Of a DNA stretch of 64,000 bases, positions 56,929-64,000 are shown one piece after another. A program made the position numbers and the translations under genes. Numbering within the stretch: position 1 is the first letter of the stretch; every line of letters begins with the position of its first letter. The DNA comes from Methylobacterium sp. E-045 (GTDB lineage: Bacteria; Pseudomonadota; Alphaproteobacteria; Rhizobiales; Beijerinckiaceae): NCBI RefSeq assembly GCF_022829685.1, contig NZ_JAKSYE010000027.1:39359-103358 (forward strand), written 5' to 3'. The notes beneath the pieces are model-generated. The model saw only the letters and a program-made list of their open reading frames with translations, was not told where the DNA came from and did no database searches.

Positions 56929-58160
56929 GCGAGAACGGGATCGTCGTCGTCGGCGCCGGTCAGGCCGGTTTGCAGGCTGCGGCTTCCCTGCGCGAGGCCG
57001 GCTATGCCGGTTCGGTGACGATGATCGGCGACGAGGCAAGTTTTCCCTATCAGCGTCCGCCGCTCTCGAAGGCCTATCTCGCCGGCAAGGTCGATGCCGC
57101 CGGCCTGTTCCTGCGGGCGCCGGGTTTCTATGCGGACCACCGCATCACCTGCGAGACCTCGGTCGAGGCCGTCGCGATCGACCGGGAAGCCCGCAAAGTC
57201 CGCCTCAGCGATGGACGCGACCTCGGCTACGATCACCTCGTCCTCGCCACGGGATCGCGCAACCGGCCTCTGCCAGTGCCCGGAGCGGAGCTGGCGGGCG
57301 TGTACCAGCTACGCTCGATCGGGGATGCCGATCGGATCAAGGCGGCCATCGCCGAAGCGCGCAGCATCGCCATTGTCGGCGCGGGGTTCATCGGGCTCGA
57401 ATTCGCGAGCATCTGCGCCGCGCGTGGCCTGTCCGTGACCGTCATCGAGGCTGCCGACCGCCCGATGGCGAGGGCGGTGTCCGAACCCATCGCCATCTTC
57501 TTCCGAGAGGTGCATGAGAGCGCCGGCATCCGCTTCCTGTTCGGCGGCGGCGTGCAAGCCATCGAGGGGTATGCCGGTCGGGCCACGTCGATTGTCCTGT
57601 CAGACGGAACGACGTGCCCGGCGGACCTCGTCCTAATCGGGATCGGTGTCCTTCCGAACCAGGACCTTGCGGTGGAGGCCGGCCTTCACGTGGAGGACGG
57701 CATCGTCGTCGACTCCGTTCTTCTCACCGGCGATCCGGCGATCTCGGCCATCGGCGATTGCGCCCGGTTTCCCACGCGCTTCGCAGCCCATGGCACGGCA
57801 CGGGTGGAATCCGTTCAGAACGCCATCGACCAGGGCCGCTGCCTCGCCGCCCGCATGACCGGACGCCCTGCCCCTTACGATGCCGTTCCCTGGTTCTGGA
57901 GCGATCAGGGCGGGCACAAGTTGCAGATGGTGGGATTGCCGCTCGCGAGCGACGTCTCGGTGCGACGCGCCACGGCCGGGGGTTTTGCGGTGTTCCGCTA
58001 TCGCGGTCCGCAGCTCACCGGGATCGAGACGGTGGATTCGGCGGCCGAGCATATGGCCGCCCGCCGGATCATCGCGCGCGGCCTGTCGCCGACCCAGGAC
58101 GAGGCCGCGGATCCGGCCTTCGATCTCAAGGCTCTTGCCATGGGACGCAACGGACCCTAG
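56925..58160 (+). CDS. FAD/NAD(P) ferredoxin-reductase-type oxidoreductase
   Basis: 411-aa flavoprotein. Two dinucleotide folds: FAD site GIVVVGAGQAGLQAAASLRE, NAD(P)H site SIAIVGAGFIGLEFASICAA, and FAD-contact AISAIGDCARFPTRF; a C-terminal reductase domain (VPWFWSDQGGHKLQMVGLPL) is as in rhodocoxin/ferredoxin reductases. It normally serves a ferredoxin or Rieske oxygenase partner, but none is nearby. GTG start at 56925 overlaps the lysR TGA (GTGA), so it is translationally coupled to the regulator. Ends 18 bp from the convergent XRE gene. Confidence 0.9.
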   Translation: MSENGIVVVGAGQAGLQAAASLREAGYAGSVTMIGDEASFPYQRPPLSKAYLAGKVDAAGLFLRAPGFYADHRITCETSVEAVAIDREARKVRLSDGRDLGYDHLVLATGSRNRPLPVPGAELAGVYQLRSIGDADRIKAAIAEARSIAIVGAGFIGLEFASICAARGLSVTVIEAADRPMARAVSEPIAIFFREVHESAGIRFLFGGGVQAIEGYAGRATSIVLSDGTTCPADLVLIGIGVLPNQDLAVEAGLHVEDGIVVDSVLLTGDPAISAIGDCARFPTRFAAHGTARVESVQNAIDQGRCLAARMTGRPAPYDAVPWFWSDQGGHKLQMVGLPLASDVSVRRATAGGFAVFRYRGPQLTGIETVDSAAEHMAARRIIARGLSPTQDEAADPAFDLKALAMGRNGP

Positions 58161-58178
58161 TCGCCTCTCGCTATAACG

Positions 58179-58451
58179 TCAGTGATCGTTTTCCGTGGTC
58201 AACGAGCCGAGCCGCGTGCCTTCGTCTCCGCCCGTCGCGCGCAGGCCCACACCGCTCTCGCTGCCTTCGTGAAAGATGATGCCGGCGTTCATGAGGACGC
58301 TTCTCAGCGCTTCGATCCGGCCCGAGGCCGGATCGCCGGTGCCATTCTCGAAAGCCTTCACGTCCTGCTCGGCCAGACCGACCTTGGCCGCGAGATCTGC
58401 CTCCGACCAGCCCAGCATGCCGCGGGCGGCACGCGATTGCGCCGGGCTCAT
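58179..58451 (-). CDS. Small XRE-type transcriptional regulator
   Basis: About 90 aa with the ATG at 58451. Helix-turn-helix: MSPAQSRAARGMLGWSEADL, AAKVGLAEQDVKAFENGTGD, then RIEALRSVLMNAGIIFHEGS, typical of short XRE regulators in Rhizobiales (the IRAL-x-x-x-G-I-x-F pattern). A TTG at 58520 would extend it by 23 residues; it was rejected as no clear ribosome site is near. Targets unknown. Confidence 0.8.
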   Translation of the reverse strand: MSPAQSRAARGMLGWSEADLAAKVGLAEQDVKAFENGTGDPASGRIEALRSVLMNAGIIFHEGSESGVGLRATGGDEGTRLGSLTTENDH

Positions 58452-58819
58452 CGTGTTCGGCCCCGCCCCGCCGCGTCCGCTTTCGTCCAGTCCCGACACA
58501 GGAAGCTCTCCGTCATGCAATGGCGCTCGACACGCGCCGGTTTCTAAGCTGCTTTAACGAGGTTGGCCGCGGGATTGTTCACGTAGAGTGGGCATGAAGC
58601 GGCGTTTGGAAGGGGATGACAAGGAAAACTCACGCCGGACAGTCTTGACCATATTTGTGCTGGAATTTTATCCGAAGGGCGTCGGTACGCTGTCCACGCA
58701 AGCCTCGTCCGACGCGGAGCTTCGCGCGGTACGAGCTACCCGGACGATCGCGCCTCGCAACCGGGACGCGGTGCGCGACGATGCGAGGTCGATTGATGAT
58801 CACGAAGGAGGGCCTCACG
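58452..58819. other. Intergenic region before the META-domain gene
   Basis: About 370 bp between divergent genes. No convincing coding frame. The right end carries an AAGGAGG site (58805-58811) for the META gene. No promoter consensus is obvious. Confidence 0.5.
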
Positions 58820-59314
58820 ATGAGAGCGATGCTGTTCGCCGCGATGGCTTGTGCCGCGACGGCGGGAATGGTGACGACGGGCGCAATGGCGCAGGGAGCC
58901 AACGTCACCGGATTCGGCAAGGACAACCGCGAGAAGCCCGAGAAGAAGCAGTACGTTCCGGCGGCCAAGGCCCAGGAGAAGATGTTTCCGCTCGATGCGA
59001 CCTGGACCGCCGTGAGCCTGAACGGCAAGCCCTTCAACGGCACCGACCGGCCGAGCTTCATCATCGACAAGCAGTACCGCGCCCGTGGCTACGGCGGCTG
59101 CAACACGTTCGCCGCCACGGCTTTCCCCCTGCGCGAGCAGCACCTCGCCGTCGGCCCCCTCGCTCTGACGAAGAAGCCCTGCGACAAGGGTACCGGCGCC
59201 AGCGAGCAGGACTTCTTCATCGCCCTGCGCACCGCCGCCCAGTGGGACCTCGTCGGGTCGCAGCTGGTAATCAAGAGCCAAAAGGGCGAGCTGAAGTTCG
59301 ATCGCGCGCTCTAG
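58820..59314 (+). CDS. Exported META-domain protein (HslJ-like)
   Basis: 164 aa. Signal peptide (MLFAAMACAATAGMVTTGAMAQG). META domain: DATWTAVSLNGKPFNGTDRP, ARGYGGCNTFAATAFPLREQ, PLALTKKPCDKGTGASEQDF, typical of heat-shock HslJ and related outer-envelope proteins. Two cysteines (GGCNT, KPCDK) may form a disulfide. ATG at 58820 with a perfect AAGGAGG 8 nt upstream. Isolated gene. Confidence 0.87.
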   Translation: MRAMLFAAMACAATAGMVTTGAMAQGANVTGFGKDNREKPEKKQYVPAAKAQEKMFPLDATWTAVSLNGKPFNGTDRPSFIIDKQYRARGYGGCNTFAATAFPLREQHLAVGPLALTKKPCDKGTGASEQDFFIALRTAAQWDLVGSQLVIKSQKGELKFDRAL

Positions 59315-59653
59315 ATTTCGCCGCGACACGGCCCGTCACCGGCCGCCATTCCGTGGGCGGAGACGCGCGGCGATGGACGTCTTGCGAGAGACGGTCGATA
59401 CGGCGACGGAACCGGGGCCGGAAGGGCGCGCGTCCACACGACATTCGGACAGTTGTCACGGCACAGACGGAGGGGTCCGACGCCCGCCCCCTCGGTGCCG
59501 ATCCGTCGGGCACCCCGACGCCGGTTCCCTTACGAAGGTCGGCTTCGCTTTAAGACCGCGTTGACGACGATCCGAGGTCTGCTGCCCGGCTTTACCCCGC
59601 GTTCAATGCCCCCGTCGCCTTCTGCCGATCGCGGTTGGAGCGGGGAAAGCGAG
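59315..59653. other. Intergenic region after the META-domain gene
   Basis: About 340 bp. No coding frame with ribosome site, hairpin or promoter consensus recognised on either strand. Confidence 0.5.
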
Positions 59654-59824
59654 ATGGTGAAGCGACTGGAATGGGCGACGGGGAGCGTCGTCCGCAGCGG
59701 CGCTCGCGAAGAGGCGGTCTATACCTGCCCGCCGAGCCTGCATCCGGGGGCCTTCCGGATCGCGCTGTCGACACCGCTCTGCGCGACGCTCCTTGTGCTT
59801 TCGGCAATGGTCCTGTTCTCGTGA
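59654..59824 (+). CDS. Hypothetical 56-aa membrane-anchored peptide
   Basis: MVKRLEWATGSVVRSGAREE then a C-terminal hydrophobic stretch STPLCATLLVLSAMVLF. The ATG at 59654 has a GGGGAAAG site at moderate distance. Tail-anchored topology similar to the 51-aa gene at 25.8 kb. Weak call. Confidence 0.35.
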   Translation: MVKRLEWATGSVVRSGAREEAVYTCPPSLHPGAFRIALSTPLCATLLVLSAMVLFS

Positions 59825-60104
59825 ACACCGCCGGATCCCGGCATCGACCAGGGCGAGACCGCGCGGAAGATCCGGGACGACGGGCCGCGCAAGACACGAG
59901 GAGAACAAGTTTCTCTCGACGGACGACCAAGCAAATCAATACTTCTACTGACGAGTCGGAGCGTTGAAGACAGAGAAGATTTGTCTTTGGCCCGCGGCCA
60001 TTGCCGATTGCCTCACATAGATCGACGCGATATCCCGGCGCACACCGAGCGCAGGGCCCGTCGAGGCCTTCGCGATGCGTAAGAGCCGATCAGGAGATCT
60101 CGTC

Positions 60105-61079
60105 ATGGCCGACACCAGCCCCTCGCAGACCCGCAAACCCGGCCACGGCCATATCTACGGCTCGATCACGGAAACGATCGGCAACACGCCCCTGGTCCGG
60201 CTGAACCGCATCACCAAGGAACGCGGCGTCGATGCCGAGATCCTGCTCAAGCTCGAGTTCTTCAACCCGATCGCGAGCGTGAAGGATCGTATCGGCGTCA
60301 ACATGATCGACGCCCTCGAGGCCTCCGGCCAGTTGAAGCCGGGCGGCACGCTGGTGGAGCCCACCTCCGGCAACACCGGCATCGCTCTGGCCTTCGTAGC
60401 GGCGGCACGCGGCTACCGCTTGATCCTCGTCATGCCCGAGACCATGTCCCTCGAACGCCGCAAGATGCTGGCTTTCCTCGGCGCGGAACTGGCCCTCACC
60501 CCCGGCCCGCAGGGTATGAAGGGCGCGATCAGCAAGGCCGAGGAACTTCTGAACGAGATTCCCGGCTCGATCATGCCGCAGCAGTTCTCGAACCCGGCCA
60601 ACCCCGAAATCCACCGCAAGACCACGGCCGAGGAGATCTGGAACGACACCCAGGGCCAGCTCGACGCCTTCGTCGCCGGTGTCGGCACGGGCGGGACGAT
60701 CACGGGAGTCGGCAGCGTGCTGAAGCCGCGCCTGCCGAACCTCAAGGTCATTGCCGTCGAGCCGACCGATTCGCCCGTCATCTCCGGCGGCCAGCCCGGC
60801 CCGCATAAGATCCAGGGCATCGGCGCCGGTTTCATCCCGGGCAACCTCGACCGCGAGATCATCGACGAGGTGATCACCGTCTCGAACCAGGAAGCCTTCG
60901 ACACCGCCCGGCTTCTCGCCAAGCTCGAAGGCATCCCCGGCGGCATTTCCACCGGCGGCAACGTCGCCGCAGCGTTGAAGCTGGCGTCACGGCCCGAGTT
61001 CCAGGGCAAGCGCATCGTCACGGTGGCCTGCTCCTTCGCCGAGCGCTACATTTCCTCGGCGCTCTTCGAGGGGATCTGA
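60105..61079 (+). CDS. cysK: Cysteine synthase A (O-acetylserine sulfhydrylase)
   Basis: 324-aa PLP enzyme making cysteine from O-acetylserine and sulfide. Lys60 in [16 protein letters not shown] is the Schiff-base residue; substrate loop [16 protein letters not shown]; phosphate loop [15 protein letters not shown]; and [31 protein letters not shown] are standard. ATG at 60105 with AGGAG. A hairpin follows the stop, so it is probably monocistronic. Confidence 0.96.
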   Translation: MADTSPSQTRKPGHGHIYGSITETIGNTPLVRLNRITKERGVDAEILLKLEFFNPIASVKDRIGVNMIDALEASGQLKPGGTLVEPTSGNTGIALAFVAAARGYRLILVMPETMSLERRKMLAFLGAELALTPGPQGMKGAISKAEELLNEIPGSIMPQQFSNPANPEIHRKTTAEEIWNDTQGQLDAFVAGVGTGGTITGVGSVLKPRLPNLKVIAVEPTDSPVISGGQPGPHKIQGIGAGFIPGNLDREIIDEVITVSNQEAFDTARLLAKLEGIPGGISTGGNVAAALKLASRPEFQGKRIVTVACSFAERYISSALFEGI

Positions 61080-61087
61080 CGATCGCG

Positions 61088-61116
61088 GGGCGGCGTCCGC
61101 GCCGCCCTCGTTCCTT
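61088..61116 (+). terminator. Terminator-like hairpin after cysK
   Basis: GGGCGGCG (61088-61095) and CGCCGCCC (61100-61107) form a perfect 8-bp stem with a 4-nt loop, followed by TCGTTCCTT. T-content is moderate. Confidence 0.55.
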
Positions 61117-61245
61117 GCTAAGGCGTCCCGGTGCTCCCGCATCGAGGAAGCCTTTTTCGTGGTCCCGTCCCCTCGGCCGGACTTTCCGGACGAAGCAACC
61201 TCCCCCCGCATCGAAGGGTTGAGTCCTCAAGATTGGGAGGACTTC

Positions 61246-61578
61246 ATGACCACCGCCTCACGCCCTTCGCTCAAAGACTTCGACGCCTATGCCGATCGCA
61301 ACGGACAGGATCTCGGCCAGGACGACGCCCGCGATATCGGCCTGCCGGCCCGGACGCAGCACGATCTGAAGAGCGACCCGTCCGGCGAGGCGGAGACCGC
61401 ACGGATCGCCTCCGGCACCCCCGGTTCGGACGCGACGGACGAGACCGAGGCCGAGGTGCCGGAGGAGAACATCCGTGCCATCAGCGATGCCTCACAGAAG
61501 GTCCCCGCCCCACGCGGGGCCACCAAGGACGCCCTCGACCGCGCAACGGCGGCGGTCGGCACGGACGAGGAGGGTTAG
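61246..61578 (+). CDS. Hypothetical hydrophilic protein (110 aa)
   Basis: Acidic Asp/Glu/Ala/Ser-rich protein: MTTASRPSLKDFDAYADRNG, PSGEAETARIASGTPGSDAT, ETEAEVPEENIRAISDASQK, ending AAVGTDEEG. No cysteine or hydrophobic core; probably intrinsically disordered. GGGAGGA ribosome site 5 nt before ATG at 61246. Its stop abuts the next start. No family recognised. Confidence 0.7.
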   Translation: MTTASRPSLKDFDAYADRNGQDLGQDDARDIGLPARTQHDLKSDPSGEAETARIASGTPGSDATDETEAEVPEENIRAISDASQKVPAPRGATKDALDRATAAVGTDEEG

Positions 61579-61827
61579 ATGTCGGATTTCGACAAGCAGC
61601 CCACCGATGCCGCCACCCGCAAACCCGATGATGTCGGGAGCCAAGGTCAGCCTGCCGTGGGAGGTGGTCACCAGACCGCCGAGCAGGCGGACATCACCGG
61701 CATCGATCCGGGCGGCCTCAGCGACGCCGACCGGAAGGCGAGCTGGGACGCGGACGCTGACAAGGCCGGGCGCAACCCGACGCCCGTGGGCGGTTCATCG
61801 GATGGTCAATCCGACCGCAAGCGGTGA
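61579..61827 (+). CDS. Hypothetical hydrophilic protein (82 aa)
   Basis: MSDFDKQPTDAATRKPDDVG onwards, rich in Asp/Gly/Gln/Lys, disordered in appearance. Starts directly after the previous stop (TAG ATG), so it is likely translated from the same mRNA. No known domain. Confidence 0.65.
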   Translation: MSDFDKQPTDAATRKPDDVGSQGQPAVGGGHQTAEQADITGIDPGGLSDADRKASWDADADKAGRNPTPVGGSSDGQSDRKR

Positions 61828-61878
61828 GACACCCCGGCAGGGGCCAACGTGACGCTTCGACCGAGGAGAGGAACGCCC

Positions 61879-62043
61879 ATGGCGGACGATACGGACAAGA
61901 ACGAGAAACCACCGCAGGGAAAACCGGCCAACTCGGCGCCCGATGCCGTGATGGATCCCAGCGAAAAAACCGACGGCAAGCCGGGACAAGGGCCGCAAGG
62001 CGACAAGACGCCCGATGACGAGACCGATCCCGGCGGCGGCTGA
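61879..62043 (+). CDS. Hypothetical hydrophilic protein (54 aa)
   Basis: MADDTDKNEKPPQGKPANSA and a Pro/Gly/Asp/Lys-rich tail ending DDETDPGGG. The ATG at 61879 follows GAGGAG-type site. Same composition as the two upstream genes; 51 bp after the previous stop. Confidence 0.6.
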   Translation: MADDTDKNEKPPQGKPANSAPDAVMDPSEKTDGKPGQGPQGDKTPDDETDPGGG

Positions 62044-62054
62044 GGGGTCGCGAC

Positions 62055-62094
62055 GATGAAGGGCGTGGTCGTTAATCGAAACACGCCCTTCGTC
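62055..62094 (+). terminator. Hairpin after the small hydrophilic gene cluster
   Basis: GAAGGGCGTG (62058-62067) pairs perfectly with CACGCCCTTC (62082-62091), extended by GAT/GTC with one wobble, loop 14 nt. No T-run follows, so a factor-dependent or 3'-stabilising role is possible. Confidence 0.55.
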
Positions 62095-62162
62095 CATGAA
62101 TAGCGCAGCCCATTGAGCACACCGGAGAGGCGGGTACTGTATTCCAAAGGGAGACAGATGCC

Positions 62163-63818
62163 ATGAATGCCCCCGATTCGGTCCTCAGAGACGCAACGAC
62201 GATCTACGACCGGGACCTCGACCGGAACCCGGCCAATCACCAGCCGCTGACACCGCTGAGTTACCTCGACCGGGCGGCCCGGGTGTTTCCGGACCATGTG
62301 GCGGTGATCCACGGTGAGCTGCGCCGAACCTATGGAGAGCTCTACGAGCGCAGCCGGCGTCTGGCGGCGGCTCTCACAACGCGCGGCATCGGTCGGGGCG
62401 ACACGGTGGCGGTGATGCTCGCCAACACCCCCGAAATGATCGAGTGTCATTACGGAGTGCCGATGACCGGCGCGGTGCTCAACACCCTGAACACCCGTCT
62501 CGACGCAGCCGGCCTCGCCTTCTGCCTCGACCATGGCGAGGCGAAGGTGCTCATCACCGACCGGGAGTTTTCCAGGGTGGTCGGCCCCGCCCTGGATCAG
62601 GCGCGGCACAAGCCCCTCGTCATCGATGTGGACGATCCGGTCTTTACCGGCGCGGGCACGGCGATCGGTGGCCTCGGTTACGAGGCCCTGCTGGCCGAGG
62701 GCGATCCGGCGTCCGACTGGGCGATGCCGGCGGACGAATGGGACGCGATCTCGCTCAACTACACCTCGGGCACCACCGGCGACCCGAAGGGGGTGGTCTA
62801 TCATCACCGCGGCGCGGCGCTCCTGTCCCTCGGCAACGTCATCACCGGCCAACTCGGGCAGCACCCGGTCTATCTCTGGACACTGCCGATGTTTCATTGC
62901 AACGGCTGGTGCTTCCCCTGGACCCTGTCGGTCGTCGCCGGCACCCATGTCTGCCTGCGGCAGGTGCGGGCCGGGGCGCTCTATGCGGCCATCGCCGAGC
63001 ACGGCGTCACCCATCTCTGCGGCGCGCCGATCGTGATGCAACTTCTGCTCGGCGCCTCAGACGCCGAGCGCCGCCCCCTCCCCCACCGGGTCGCCTTCCT
63101 CACGGCCGCCGCGCCCCCGCCTCAGGCGGTGCTCGCGGCCATGGGCAGCGCCGGCTTCGATGTCACGCATCTCTACGGCCTCACCGAGACCTACGGACCG
63201 GCCGTCGTGAATGCCTGGCACCGGGACTGGGACGCGCTGGATGCGGACGCGCGTGCGGAAAAAATGGCGCGTCAGGGCGTGCGCTACCCCGTGCTGGAGG
63301 GCTTCGACATTCGCGATCCCGAGACCTGCGAATCGGTGCCTGCCGACGGCGAGACCATGGGTGAGGCGATGTTCCGCGGCAACGTGGTGATGCGCGGCTA
63401 CCTCAAGAACCCGAAGGCCACGCGGGCCGCCTTCGCGGGCGGCTGGTTCCGCTCCGGCGATCTCGGGGTGAAGCACCCTGATGGCTATATCCAGCTGAAA
63501 GACCGCTCCAAGGACATCATCATCTCGGGCGGCGAGAATATTTCGTCCATCGAAGTCGAGGACGCCCTGTTCCGCCATCCCGCCGTCTCAGCCGCCGCCG
63601 TGGTGGCCCGGCCGGACGAGAAATGGGGCGAGACCCCGATGGCCTTCGTGGAGCTGAAGGCGGGCGCCAGCGTGGAAGCCGACGCCCTCATCGCCTGGTG
63701 CCGCGAGCGTCTGGCCGGCTACAAACTCCCCCGTCACGTGGTCTTTGGCGAGCTGCCCAAGACCTCCACGGGCAAGGTGCAGAAGTACCTGCTGCGGGAG
63801 CGGGCGAAGACCGAGTGA
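62163..63818 (+). CDS. Acyl-CoA synthetase (AMP-forming)
   Basis: 551-aa ANL-superfamily enzyme activating a carboxylic acid with ATP and CoA. Phosphate loop SLNYTSGTTGDPKGVVYHH (residues about 198-216), A5-type motif LYGLTETYGPAVVNAW, hinge GDLGVKHPDGYIQLKDRSKD and C-terminal catalytic Lys in TSTGKVQKYLLRERAK. It resembles medium-chain/methylmercaptopropionyl-CoA ligase-like synthetases. ATG at 62163 with AGGGAGA-type site. Substrate unassigned; a terminator-like hairpin is 64 bp downstream. Confidence 0.9.
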   Translation: MNAPDSVLRDATTIYDRDLDRNPANHQPLTPLSYLDRAARVFPDHVAVIHGELRRTYGELYERSRRLAAALTTRGIGRGDTVAVMLANTPEMIECHYGVPMTGAVLNTLNTRLDAAGLAFCLDHGEAKVLITDREFSRVVGPALDQARHKPLVIDVDDPVFTGAGTAIGGLGYEALLAEGDPASDWAMPADEWDAISLNYTSGTTGDPKGVVYHHRGAALLSLGNVITGQLGQHPVYLWTLPMFHCNGWCFPWTLSVVAGTHVCLRQVRAGALYAAIAEHGVTHLCGAPIVMQLLLGASDAERRPLPHRVAFLTAAAPPPQAVLAAMGSAGFDVTHLYGLTETYGPAVVNAWHRDWDALDADARAEKMARQGVRYPVLEGFDIRDPETCESVPADGETMGEAMFRGNVVMRGYLKNPKATRAAFAGGWFRSGDLGVKHPDGYIQLKDRSKDIIISGGENISSIEVEDALFRHPAVSAAAVVARPDEKWGETPMAFVELKAGASVEADALIAWCRERLAGYKLPRHVVFGELPKTSTGKVQKYLLRERAKTE

Positions 63819-63881
63819 GGGCGCCGATTTCTTTGGAAAAAGAAAAGGCCCAGCGTCTCCAGGCTGTGTGGGAACTGATTG

Positions 63882-63910
63882 GAGGCTCCGGTTTGACCGG
63901 GGCCTCTTTT
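63882..63910 (+). terminator. Rho-independent terminator after the acyl-CoA synthetase
   Basis: GAGGC-T-CCGG (63882-63891) and CCGG-G-GCCTC (63897-63906) form a 9-bp stem with one internal T/G bulge pair and 5-nt loop, then TTTT. It may also belong to the end of the adjacent insertion element. Confidence 0.65.
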
Positions 63911-63914
63911 GGTA

Positions 63915-64000
63915 TCAGGCGGCCTTGGCCTTGAGGTTGATGGTGCGGAGCAGGTTGTAGGCGAGGACGGAGAGAGCGATCTCGGTGCGGGTGCCCTTGA
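63915..64000 (-). mobile_element. Transposase C-terminus (IS1182/IS5-type), cut by window edge
   Basis: On the minus strand, ending at 63915, the frame reads KGTRTEIALSVLAYNLLRTI then NLKAKAA-stop. The TEIALSVLAYNLLRTINL pattern matches the C-terminus of IS1182-like DDE transposases (R-T-E-x-x-L-x-V-L-A-Y-N-L). Only about 28 codons are in the window. The insertion sequence boundary should lie near 63860-63912; exact terminal repeat not seen. Confidence 0.65.

Noticed and set aside
59825..60104. Possible sulfur-related riboswitch before cysK
   Set aside because: No SAM-II or other riboswitch core was recognisable; only a normal AGGAG site close to the start.
61246..62043. Three small hydrophilic genes as one frameshifted gene
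   Set aside because: Each frame has its own initiation context (ribosome site or exact stop-start junction) and independent compositional N-termini, so separate genes fit better.

Overview
The window is high-GC chromosomal DNA from an alphaproteobacterium of the Rhizobiales. It most resembles Methylobacterium/Methylorubrum: a 14-gene-type nuo operon with separate nuoC and nuoD and a tailed NuoE, FlaF/FlaG, an Hsp20-DUF1150 pair, and a CbbR/QscR-type LysR gene beside fbp and phosphoribulokinase. Genus is inferred from gene content. It reads as core chromosome, with only the tail of one transposase at the right edge.

1-13 kb: the Complex I operon on the minus strand, nuoA to nuoM in canonical order; nuoM is cut by the left edge and nuoN lies outside. 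13-17.3 kb: a GT4 glycosyltransferase and a glycogen-debranching-type enzyme on the plus strand. 17.4-19.4 kb: infC, with a probable AUU start, and a second GT4 enzyme. 19.5-21.3 kb: an alpha/beta hydrolase facing DUF1150 and hsp20, which have a good sigma-32-type promoter and a possible RNA thermometer. 21.7-25.1 kb: a secreted protein, ExbB-ExbD-TonB and a small phosphoesterase. 25.3-27.5 kb: small exported or membrane proteins and flagellar FlaF and FlaG. 27.6-29.5 kb: modC and modB without modA. 30-39.6 kb: PrmA, an M24 aminopeptidase, a DadA-like oxidoreductase, a DsbD-like reductase with a thioredoxin-fold partner, a GNAT-like protein and an MFS exporter.

39.8-52 kb: the envelope and recombination block (yebC, ruvC, ruvA, ruvB, phosphoesterase, ybgC, tolQ, tolR, tolA, tolB) on the minus strand. 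It is interrupted by plus-strand YceI and Uma2 genes and by the bfd-bfr iron-storage pair, lacks pal next to tolB, and carries several GC-rich palindromes. 52.3-58.2 kb: a Calvin-cycle-like set (CbbY-type HAD phosphatase, rpe, prk, fbp) divergent from a CbbR/QscR-type LysR gene that is translationally coupled to a ferredoxin-reductase-type flavoprotein. No RuBisCO gene is present, which fits the regulatory role of PRK/RuBP reported in M. extorquens. 58.2-64 kb: a small XRE regulator, a META-domain protein, cysK, three consecutive small hydrophilic probably disordered proteins, an acyl-CoA synthetase and the transposase end.

No rRNA, tRNA, CRISPR array or prophage was recognised. The most interesting signals are regulatory: the hsp20 leader, the infC AUU start, the AT-rich palindrome before bfd-bfr, and the 9-bp inverted repeat between fbp and lysR.
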